NCBI GenBank assembly: GCA_965267185.1
Contig: OZ253937.1
Location: 1,240,001-1,304,000, forward strand
DNA from: G965267185 sp965267185
GTDB lineage: Bacteria > Pseudomonadota > Alphaproteobacteria > UBA6615
Reading direction: 5' to 3'
DNA: 64,000 bases
The translations under genes were made by a program, and so were the position numbers. Below, piece after piece: positions 1 to 7,292 of the stretch (its first letter is position 1; every line of letters starts with the position of its first letter). The notes beneath the pieces were generated by a model. It was not told the origin of the DNA. It worked only from the letters and a program-made list of their open reading frames with translations, and ran no database searches.

Positions 1-38
1 CGTGGTGTTTTGCTCTTTTTCTTTTTTGGGGGGGGCGG

Positions 39-473
39 CTAAGCGGCTTCGGTCGTCGCTTCGTCGAACAAGCGCGACACATCGAATACGATCAGCAGGC
101 CGTCCTCCAGCCGATAGAGCCCATCGGCAATCTCGCGCCATACCGGGTCGAGAGTGATTGGGTTCGGCTCGTAATCTTCGTCGGATAGCGCGAGAACATC
201 GCCTACGGTGTCGACCATGAGGCTGAACGGCTCGCCGTCATACTCGACGACAACATTCATGCACGTGGCGCCCTCTTCGCGCGGCTCCAGGCCCAGCCTG
301 GTGCGAATGTCGATCGCCGTGACGGTCCGTCCGCGCAAGTTAAGAGCGCCGGCGACCTCAGGAGGTGCCATCGGGATGTGGGTAAGTCGCTGTTCGGTCA
401 GCACATCCTGAACGCTCAACACCGGGATGCCGAACCGCTCATCGGCAATAGTGACTGTTACAAATTCCTTCAC
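39..473 (-). CDS. cheW: Chemotaxis coupling protein CheW
   Basis: CheW is the cytoplasmic adaptor linking chemoreceptors to the kinase CheA. The 144-residue product is a single CheW-like domain of usual length, with the family pattern PEVAGALNLRGRTVTAIDIR near residues 38-57 and the conserved turn around MVDTVGDV. Translation starts at a GTG (471-473) preceded by a clear AGGAG ribosome binding site. It lies 51 bases downstream of cheA on the same strand, so the two are probably one operon that continues beyond the left window edge. Only 38 bases remain after the stop; they contain a run of eight G but no visible terminator hairpin. Confidence 0.95.
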   Translation of the reverse strand: MKEFVTVTIADERFGIPVLSVQDVLTEQRLTHIPMAPPEVAGALNLRGRTVTAIDIRTRLGLEPREEGATCMNVVVEYDGEPFSLMVDTVGDVLALSDEDYEPNPITLDPVWREIADGLYRLEDGLLIVFDVSRLFDEATTEAA

Positions 474-524
474 GGCGATTTCTCCTGTTACCTACCTGGG
501 TATCTCTCGGTGGGCGTTGGGCGC

Positions 525-3500
525 CTATGCAGCCGCCTGTTTGGCCGTATCGGCCGAGGCCGTCAGCACGCTGAGCAACGCATCGTGATCCATCTTGACC
601 ACATAGTCGTTGAAGCCGGCCTCACGGCCACGCTCGATATCTTTTTCCGTGCTGTGCGACGACAGGGCGACGATTGGCGTATCGCGCCAGCGCTCTTCGT
701 TCCGCAATGCGGTGACAAACTCGAAGCCGTTCATACCGGGCATCTCAATATCGGAAACGATGATATCGAAGTTGCCGTCACGCTCGAGAAGTTGCATCGC
801 CACCTGAGCGTTCTCGACGGTTTCGATGTCGTAACCGGCGGCGCGAAGCAGTGGCGTCAGCATGTTGCGGAAGAATGGACTGTCGTCGACGAGCAGAATA
901 CGGCGGCTCTCGTGTTCCTCACCGAACGCTGCTTCTGACTCCACGGTACTGTTGCCCATATTAACCAGGCGCATGTAGTGGCCAGCATCGAGAAGATCCG
1001 TAGCCTTGCCATCGATGATGGCGCTGCCGATGGTGCCAGGAATGGCGCCTTTTGTTTCGATCTCCACAGCCGATTCGACGATGTCGACAATTTCGTCGAC
1101 CATCAGACCCATCGAGCGGTCGCGGTCAGCAAATACCAGAACCGGACGATTTCCATTGTCGTTGATCGCCGCCGTACCGTCGACGCTGACCAGCGGCATG
1201 AGATGTTCGCGGTACTGGATCATCGCACTACCGTTGGCGTATTCGACGTTGGCCAGGTCGATCTCTTCGATACGTGCAACCAGCTCCAAGGGGAAGGCCT
1301 TCGGCGTATCGTCGCCGGCGCGGAACACCAGTAGAGACGTCTTATCGTCGCCACGCAGTTCGTGCGCTGCGGCATCGGTATCTTCCTCGCCCTGCAGAGC
1401 GCCGAGCCCGCTGCTCGCGGCGGCGATTCCATTGGGATCGAGAATCATGACGACGCTACCGTCGCCCAAGATCGTGTTGCCTGAGAACAAGGACACGTCG
1501 CGCAGATTGCGCGCCACGGGCTTGACGACAATTTCTTCGGTGTCGAAGACGCGGTCGACCATGATGCCGAAGCTGAACGTGCCGACCTGCGTAACGATGA
1601 CGTAGGTCTCTTCGACGTCCGACTCTTGGCCGGTGTTCAGCAATGATTTGAGCGAGACCAGCGGCAATAGCCGGTTGCGCAAGCGCAGAACCGGTGTGTT
1701 GTTGATGTTCTCTATCTTATGTCCCGCCGATTCCGTCGTGCGGACCAGCTCGGTCACCGAGTTCTGCGGCATCGCATACCGGTCGCCAGAACTTTCGACG
1801 ATCAAAGCCGAGACGATCGCCAATGTGAGCGGGATCTTGATGATGAAGCGCGTGCCCTGCCCCTCCGTCGACTGGAGTTCCACGGTTCCGCCAATCTTGG
1901 TGATGTTGCTGCGAACCACGTCCATCCCGACGCCGCGTCCGGAGACGTTGGTCACCTGTTCGGCGGTCGAGAAACCCGGCTTGAAGATGAACTGCAGGAT
2001 CTGCTGGTCGGACAGGGTTTCCGCTTCGGCTTCACCGAGCAAGCCATTAGCGATCGCTTTATCCTTGATCTTCGCAACGGGGATACCGCGGCCATCATCC
2101 TTGATCTCAATGATGATGTGTCCGCCTTCGTGCCGCGCGCTGAGCGTGATTGTTCCGGTCTCGGGCTTGCCGGCTTCCAAGCGCTGCGCGGGGGTTTCCA
2201 GTCCATGATCGCCTGAGTTGCGAATCATGTGGGTTAGCGGGTCGCGAATGAGTTCGAGAACTTGACGGTCGAGCTCGGTTTCCGCACCGATCATCTGGAG
2301 GTCGATTTTCTTATCGAGTTCCTGGGACAGGTCGCGAACGATACGCGGCAGCTTGCCCCAAGCATTGCCGATGGGCTGCATGCGCGTCTGCATAACGCTT
2401 TCCTGCAACTCCGACGTAACCTGGTTGAGCCTCTGTAACGGCCCGTCGAACTCGCTCTTACGCTGATCGCGCAGAATTTGCATGAGCTGGTTGCGCGTCA
2501 GCACGAGCTCGCTGACGACGGTCATCAAGCTTTCGAGCACATCGACATTTACGCGAATCGATTGCACGACAGCCGGCGGCGCCTTCGCCGCAGCAGCTTC
2601 CTCTTCCTCGGCGGGCTTTCCTTCTTCCGCCGGAGCTTCCTCTGCCGGAGCCGCGTCGGCAGCGTCCTCGGCCGATCCTTCCGTGCCAGGACGGAGGATC
2701 ATCTCGCGGCTATCGGCGACGACTTGGATGATCTTCGCCGTCGGACCGGCTGCCACTTCCAGTTCCTCAAGCGAGGTTGCCAGATGCGCCAACACAGCAT
2801 CGAAATGCTCGTCATCCAAACCGGCGTTGACCATGTCGGCATGGACTGTCGACACGCTATAATTCTTCTCGGCCTTGGGGCCACCAATGGCTTCGCAAAC
2901 ATATGCGCATTGGACAAGTTGCAGGACGTCAACATCGCCTTTGCTGTAGATCGGCTTCAGCCGCTCGTCATCCATCACACGGCGATAGAGACTGTCGAAA
3001 ACGCCGTCGAGAGTCGAAAGACCACCGATCTCCTTGTACACATCGACGTTGTCATCCGTTTCGGGAGCAGCGTCCGCTTCCGCGTCGGCCTGAACCTCAT
3101 CGGCTTCATCGGCTTCGCTAGCCGCTTCAGTATCGCTAGTATCGCTGGATCCTTCCGTGTCGCCTGCCTCTTCAGCCGCCGGCGCATCCGCGGTTTCCTC
3201 CGCCTGGGTCTCTCCATCGGCCCAAGCATTGAGCTTTGCGATCAAGGCAGCATCGTCACCCGCCGGTTCGGTTCCCGTTTCGCCGATTGCCGAAACCAGC
3301 ACCTTAATAGCGTCGACGGCTTCAAGGATTAAGGTTACCGCGTGGGGTGTAACTTCCAAGTCGCCATCGCGAAATTTACCAAGAATATTCTCGCTAGCGT
3401 GGGCTACCGATTCCAAACGCGGCAAGTCGAGGAAGCCGGACGTTCCTTTTATGGTGTGAAGAACTCGAAAAATACTGCCGAGCAGCGCGGGATCATTTGG

Positions 3501-3587
3501 GTTCTGCTCGAGGGAGATCAACTCCGCATCGAGGACTTCGATCCCTTCGACAGCTTCCGCAAGAAATTCACTTAGTAAATCGTCCAT
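525..3587 (-). CDS. cheA: Hybrid chemotaxis kinase CheA with embedded truncated-hemoglobin-like domain
   Basis: CheA autophosphorylates on histidine and passes phosphate to CheY. Visible domains, numbered from the chosen start: HPt (P1) ~1-105 with phospho-His H44 in RVLHTIKGTSG; acidic linker ~124-180; a segment ~181-302 resembling a group-1 truncated hemoglobin (Y201, L222, Q226 and H249 at the B10, E7, E11 and F8 positions); linker; P3 dimerisation ~341-407; ATPase ~408-586 with N-box N457, DDGRGI and GRGVGMD; CheW-like P5 ~587-722; a second CheW-like domain ~747-880; receiver ~895-1014 with D946 and K998. No ordinary P2 is seen. The start at 3587 gives the family-typical MDDLLSEFL and has a weak AGAGA upstream; an in-frame ATG at 3656 adds 23 atypical residues without a ribosome site. 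At 1020 residues it is far longer than a standard CheA (~650). The kinase assignment is certain; haem binding is inferred. Confidence 0.95.
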   Translation of the reverse strand: MDDLLSEFLAEAVEGIEVLDAELISLEQNPNDPALLGSIFRVLHTIKGTSGFLDLPRLESVAHASENILGKFRDGDLEVTPHAVTLILEAVDAIKVLVSAIGETGTEPAGDDAALIAKLNAWADGETQAEETADAPAAEEAGDTEGSSDTSDTEAASEADEADEVQADAEADAAPETDDNVDVYKEIGGLSTLDGVFDSLYRRVMDDERLKPIYSKGDVDVLQLVQCAYVCEAIGGPKAEKNYSVSTVHADMVNAGLDDEHFDAVLAHLATSLEELEVAAGPTAKIIQVVADSREMILRPGTEGSAEDAADAAPAEEAPAEEGKPAEEEEAAAAKAPPAVVQSIRVNVDVLESLMTVVSELVLTRNQLMQILRDQRKSEFDGPLQRLNQVTSELQESVMQTRMQPIGNAWGKLPRIVRDLSQELDKKIDLQMIGAETELDRQVLELIRDPLTHMIRNSGDHGLETPAQRLEAGKPETGTITLSARHEGGHIIIEIKDDGRGIPVAKIKDKAIANGLLGEAEAETLSDQQILQFIFKPGFSTAEQVTNVSGRGVGMDVVRSNITKIGGTVELQSTEGQGTRFIIKIPLTLAIVSALIVESSGDRYAMPQNSVTELVRTTESAGHKIENINNTPVLRLRNRLLPLVSLKSLLNTGQESDVEETYVIVTQVGTFSFGIMVDRVFDTEEIVVKPVARNLRDVSLFSGNTILGDGSVVMILDPNGIAAASSGLGALQGEEDTDAAAHELRGDDKTSLLVFRAGDDTPKAFPLELVARIEEIDLANVEYANGSAMIQYREHLMPLVSVDGTAAINDNGNRPVLVFADRDRSMGLMVDEIVDIVESAVEIETKGAIPGTIGSAIIDGKATDLLDAGHYMRLVNMGNSTVESEAAFGEEHESRRILLVDDSPFFRNMLTPLLRAAGYDIETVENAQVAMQLLERDGNFDIIVSDIEMPGMNGFEFVTALRNEERWRDTPIVALSSHSTEKDIERGREAGFNDYVVKMDHDALLSVLTASADTAKQAAA

Positions 3588-3904
3588 GACGCACGTCTCT
3601 GCTGCAGTTATTTCGGTAGCGGACAGAGGCGACGCCTCCGCCGGAATAGCGCGCATACAATGAGGGGAATACCTTAAAGTTTCCTAAAATTTGGCCGAGC
3701 TTTCGTAACCAAAATCAGCCAACGTCAAACGCTGTTTCGGCGGGCCTACCGGCAAAATTCGTTAGCGAAATTAAGCGCTCGTTTACCTGCAAGCCGTATC
3801 CCTGTAGTCGCAAAATATCCGCAGTCCTCCGCGCTTGATGCTGAGGAACGGAATTCGCGTTGTTGAAGTTTTAGAACGGGCTATCGAGAAGCGAGGAAGA
3901 AACC
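3588..3904. promoter_or_regulatory. Divergent cheA/cheY control region with two near-consensus CtrA-type sites
   Basis: This gap separates the leftward cheWA operon from rightward cheY-cheZ and must hold both promoters. Two TTAA-N7-TTAA-like elements, each with one mismatch, are visible: TTAA-N7-TAAA at 3674-3688 and TTAA-N7-TTTA at 3771-3785. CtrA controls motility genes in many alphaproteobacteria, so the sites are plausible, but one-mismatch matches are common by chance in AT-rich spacers. Confidence 0.35.
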
Positions 3905-4294
3905 ATGGCCGTTAACAAAGAAACGATGAAAATTCTTATAGTTGATGACTATAAGACAATGCTTAGAATTATTCGCAATTTGCTCGCGGAGCTCGGATTC
4001 AAAAATGTCGACGAAGCGTCGGACGGCAGCGAAGCGCTGGAATCGCTGCGCGCGAAGAAATACGACCTGGTTATTTCGGACTGGAACATGGAGCCGATGA
4101 CGGGCCTCGATCTGCTGCGCGAAGTGCGCGCGGATGAGCAACTCAAGCCTCTCCCGTTCATTATGGTCACCGCTGAATCGAAGACCGAAAACGTGGTCGC
4201 CGCAAAGAAGGCCGGTGTGAACAACTACATCGTGAAGCCGTTCAACGCAGCGACACTTCGCTCTAAAGTTGCCGCGGTCATCGGAGAGTTTTAA
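3905..4294 (+). CDS. cheY: Chemotaxis response regulator CheY
   Basis: Stand-alone 129-residue receiver that carries the signal from CheA to the flagellar switch. The active site is complete: acidic pair D14/D15, phospho-acceptor D59 in VISDWNMEPMTG, T89 and K111. The MEPMTG context is typical of true motility CheY proteins. A GAGGAAG ribosome site precedes the ATG. The stop overlaps the cheZ start (TAATG), so CheY and its phosphatase are translationally coupled. It runs divergently from cheA. Confidence 0.96.
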   Translation: MAVNKETMKILIVDDYKTMLRIIRNLLAELGFKNVDEASDGSEALESLRAKKYDLVISDWNMEPMTGLDLLREVRADEQLKPLPFIMVTAESKTENVVAAKKAGVNNYIVKPFNAATLRSKVAAVIGEF

Positions 4295-4812
4295 TGATCC
4301 CAGAGAATTTGCGCGGCAAGGTCGATACGCTCTACCAAGAGGTATGGGGCCTGGCGCGAGACATTGTACAAGCGCGCGCGCAAATCGCCGAGCTAAGACC
4401 CGCTGCCCTCAAGCAGCAGGACTTGCCCCGTGCGATCGAGGAAATGAACGAGATCGTCCGCACGACGGAAGACGCTTCTAACGCGATTATGGAATCGGCG
4501 GAGGCCATCGCCGATTCCATGCCCGACGACCTCAACGACGAGTACCGCGACATTGTGCAGGGTTCTTGCCAGCGCATTTTTGAATCCTGCACGTTTCAAG
4601 ACTTGACCGGACAACGCATTAGCAAGGTCATGACAACGTTGCAGGCGATCGACGAACATCTGGAGTCGCTCCAGGGGCTTCTCGGCGCCGAATTCGAAGA
4701 TCCTGAAATTACCGAGCCGCAAGATGAGGACGCCAACCTTATGAACGGCCCCTCTTTGGAGGGCGAAGGTATCAGCCAGGACGACGTCGACAAGCTATTC
4801 GACAGTCTGTGA
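4294..4812 (+). CDS. cheZ: CheY-P phosphatase CheZ
   Basis: CheZ removes phosphate from CheY-P. The 172-residue product is mainly helical with the CheZ catalytic signature CTFQDLTGQRISKV; D103 and Q107 correspond to the E. coli catalytic Asp and Gln. The C-terminus SQDDVDKLFDSL matches the CheY-docking tail, after an acidic flexible linker. It is shorter than E. coli CheZ (214), as usual for alphaproteobacterial forms. Its overlap with cheY supports the call. Its presence alongside a receiver fused to CheA means two possible routes for signal termination. Confidence 0.93.
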   Translation: MIPENLRGKVDTLYQEVWGLARDIVQARAQIAELRPAALKQQDLPRAIEEMNEIVRTTEDASNAIMESAEAIADSMPDDLNDEYRDIVQGSCQRIFESCTFQDLTGQRISKVMTTLQAIDEHLESLQGLLGAEFEDPEITEPQDEDANLMNGPSLEGEGISQDDVDKLFDSL

Positions 4813-4940
4813 GGACGGATCACCCTTCGGTTCAGCAGAATGAGCGTGGTAAAACCACTGTCGTCTTGATGTTTGTACGCGGCCTGGCTCGTGACGTGAA
4901 TTTTAGCGTGTTCACACTGACCGGCGTATAGAGACACTCG

Positions 4941-5891
4941 ATGACAACCGCGATCCAATCCATATCATCGAAGTTAGCCTCGCCATTTCGTCTGCCCGGC
5001 CTACGGCGCCTGTTGTTTCGCGACAGTCAGACCCCGTTAGAGGTCGATGATCAAACACTGGACCTCATATCGGACGCATCGCCAGACACCAAAGCTCCCG
5101 CCGCCAAAGCCGAACCTGAGGTTCACTGGGCCGACTGGCGCATCGAATTGATGGAGCGATTATGGGGTAAGGGATTCTTGCTGCCCGGCGGCATCGATTT
5201 CGTCTCCGAGCTCACCAAACCGTTAAATCTCGGCAGCAAGGCCAGCGTTCTCGTTCTCAACGCGGGCATGGGCGGTCCGTCAAACTGCATCGCCGAGGAG
5301 TTCGGTGCGTTTATCGATGGGATCGAGCCAGATCCGGAATTGGCCGCAGCGAGCACCGAAAGAGCGGCCGTGGTGAAAGGAATGTCGCGGGTCTCCATCA
5401 AGAACATCGCCATCGACGATGACAAAGCGTTTGACCGGAAGTACGACGCCATCTTCGGTCAGGAAGTTTTGCTGCAGATCGCCGACAAACCGCAACTGCT
5501 GAACCATTGCGTCAAAGCGCTCAAGGACAATGGCAAACTGGTTCTTACCGACTTCACCAGCAGCGATGATACCAACGCCAAGGCGACCGCAACCTGGCTG
5601 AAGCGCGAGGAAGCGCTCGCGCCGACGACCGGCGAAGATGAAATGCGAGCGCTGCTCAAGGATACCGGTTTCAGCGTACGCGCCGTCGAAGATATGACCG
5701 AGCGCTATGTCGGCTTGGTACTCGATGGTTGGGTTGCATTGCAAGAGTCGCTCCGCGAGAACGCAGCGAACAAGAATACCCTGCTCGGGATGCTTGAGGA
5801 GGCCGAACGCTGGGCGCTGCGGGTAGCCTTGCTCAAAGCCGACCAGCTTCGCTACACGCGAATGTTCGCAACGAAGAAGAAGAAATTTTAG
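4941..5891 (+). CDS. Class I SAM-dependent methyltransferase of unknown substrate, chemotaxis-linked
   Basis: The 316-residue product has a Rossmann methyltransferase core from about residue 60: motif I VLVLNAGMGGPS (~103-114), an acidic residue ending beta-2 in DGIEP (E119), and a later LVLTDFTSSD strand. The first ~60 residues are a variable, Pro/Ala-rich extension, and the C-terminus is helical and basic, ending KKKKF. It does not resemble CheR, which has a different N-terminal domain. It follows cheZ on the same strand after 128 bases without an obvious terminator. The position suggests a role in taxis or motility, but the substrate cannot be read from sequence. Confidence 0.75.
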   Translation: MTTAIQSISSKLASPFRLPGLRRLLFRDSQTPLEVDDQTLDLISDASPDTKAPAAKAEPEVHWADWRIELMERLWGKGFLLPGGIDFVSELTKPLNLGSKASVLVLNAGMGGPSNCIAEEFGAFIDGIEPDPELAAASTERAAVVKGMSRVSIKNIAIDDDKAFDRKYDAIFGQEVLLQIADKPQLLNHCVKALKDNGKLVLTDFTSSDDTNAKATATWLKREEALAPTTGEDEMRALLKDTGFSVRAVEDMTERYVGLVLDGWVALQESLRENAANKNTLLGMLEEAERWALRVALLKADQLRYTRMFATKKKKF

Positions 5892-5916
5892 TCCAGTTCA
5901 CGCCGGGCCGGCGTGG

Positions 5917-6921
5917 TTACCAGGTCATCACGCCGCCATACTGCAGACCTTCGCCGGGGTCTTTGAGCGACGTCATCAAAACCCATTCATCGGGTTCCAT
6001 ATAGCGTTGCGCGAGAAACCGGTAGAGGTCGCGCAAACCGTTCCCAATATTGAAACCCTGCGGATCCAGCGGATCGACTCCCTCCCACAGGTCGAGGATA
6101 TCCTGCCACGCCTCGAAGCGGATATGCAGTTCATCGCGCACATCGCGAACGAACTGACGTTGTATCTCGATCTTGCTGAGAACGGTCATGATTTCGCCGG
6201 TTTGCGCGTCGACCAAGTCGAACTTAGCCTGAAAATCTGCCACCGGTTTGCGCATAAGCCGGATCACCGGGTCGATCTCATCGATGATGCTGTTTTGGTC
6301 CTTGCTGTGTTTACGCAGCGTCGACAACCGGTCGAACAAGTCTCGAATGCGCCCATAGCGTTCCCGCAGCGCTTCGATATACGACAGCTCGGTCGCAAAT
6401 CCTTCGACCATGTTGGCCACTTCATCTTTATCCCCGACACCCAGACGCTGTGCTGCTTCTTTGAACGCGTTGGATACCTTTTCCTTGGTCGCCGGATCCT
6501 CAAACAATTGCTGAAGTTCCATCGGATCGTTGATCATGGTTTCGCGACCCGACACCCAGGTTACCAGCTGCATCGTCAGCCGCTGACGGGCAATTTCGAG
6601 ATGATCGGTCTGGGCTTCCCAGGACGCCTCACCCGTCCTTACCTCCGCGGGTATCTCGTCGCCGGGGCGCAAGGCCGTGACATAGCGCAGGCTAATACCG
6701 ATCGCGTCGAGCATAATCCGCAGGGGATTCCCCTCTTCGAGGTTCAACTCGCGCAAGATCCCAGGCAGGGGCAATGCCACCTCCTGATCGCCCAACATCG
6801 CACAGAAAATTGGCTGCTCGTTGGGCGGCTCGGACATGCGGAAATACGGTTCGCTGAAGACCTTGAAAAAGTTGTGGTCAATTTCGACGACCGCTGGAAC
6901 TTGCGACCCAGTGTCGGTCAC
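5917..6921 (-). CDS. Conserved-looking protein of unknown function, 334 aa
   Basis: I do not recognise this family. The protein is soluble, with no signal peptide or membrane segment. The central part (~150-280) is charged and predicted helical, rich in Arg/Glu/Asp (for example ALRERYGRIRDLFDRLSTL and RQFVRDVRDELHIRFEAWQD), suggesting a coiled-coil or helical bundle. The C-terminus ends in an aromatic/glycine stretch LQYGGVMTW. The GTG start at 6919-6921 has a GAGGGTG ribosome site. It is convergent with the methyltransferase gene, 25 bases apart. Location between chemotaxis genes and a chemoreceptor is the only clue to function. Confidence 0.8.
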   Translation of the reverse strand: MTDTGSQVPAVVEIDHNFFKVFSEPYFRMSEPPNEQPIFCAMLGDQEVALPLPGILRELNLEEGNPLRIMLDAIGISLRYVTALRPGDEIPAEVRTGEASWEAQTDHLEIARQRLTMQLVTWVSGRETMINDPMELQQLFEDPATKEKVSNAFKEAAQRLGVGDKDEVANMVEGFATELSYIEALRERYGRIRDLFDRLSTLRKHSKDQNSIIDEIDPVIRLMRKPVADFQAKFDLVDAQTGEIMTVLSKIEIQRQFVRDVRDELHIRFEAWQDILDLWEGVDPLDPQGFNIGNGLRDLYRFLAQRYMEPDEWVLMTSLKDPGEGLQYGGVMTW

Positions 6922-7056
6922 TATTCACACCCTCGATGAATTCTACGCACGGTACAATCATAATCGGCGAAATTAGTTAACGAATCCTCGAAGCACCGCA
7001 GATCGGGCCAGGCCCAACCGCCGAGAACAGCGAATATTGAGGAATCTTTAACCAAA

Positions 7057-7133
7057 TGGTCGGGACGGCAGGATTCGAACCTGCGACCCCCACACCCCCA
7101 GTGTGATGCGCTACCAGACTGCGCTACGTCCCG
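7057..7133 (-). tRNA. tRNA-Pro (anticodon GGG)
   Basis: A complete 77-base cloverleaf reads on the minus strand: acceptor CGGGACG paired with CGTCCCG, D-arm GCGC...GCGC, anticodon stem TCACA/TGTGG with loop CTGGGGG (anticodon GGG, proline), and T-arm around GGTTCGAATCC. The CCA end is encoded (complement of 7057-7059). It stands alone between the unknown 334-residue gene and the chemoreceptor gene. Confidence 0.96.
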
Positions 7134-7241
7134 ACCGCGGCCGGGACTATACCCCGGGCTTCGGGGCAGCGGCAACGCTCTGTCTCGCCTGAAGCGCGGC
7201 ATTGCCGCGCGGCCTGCTCGGCACTTACGAATATCCACAGC

Positions 7242-7269
7242 AAAAGGCCACCCGAGAGGGTGGCCTTTT
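7242..7269. terminator. Strong bidirectional intrinsic terminator
   Basis: Perfect 12-bp stem AAAAGGCCACCC / GGGTGGCCTTTT with a GAGA tetraloop. A and T runs at the stem ends let it work in both directions. It ends the chemoreceptor transcript (gene stop at 7293, minus strand), separating it from tRNA-Pro. Confidence 0.9.
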
Positions 7270-7292
7270 CAACTGCAATTTGAACGCTGTCT

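Noticed and set aside
25..38. Run of eight G after T-rich sequence at the left edge
   Set aside because: Looks like simple sequence after the cheW stop; no hairpin, and edge effects prevent interpretation.
6007..6939. Plus-strand open frame of 310 codons
   Set aside because: Antisense to the unknown 334-residue gene. That gene has a GTG start with a good ribosome site and a protein-like sequence; this frame lacks both.
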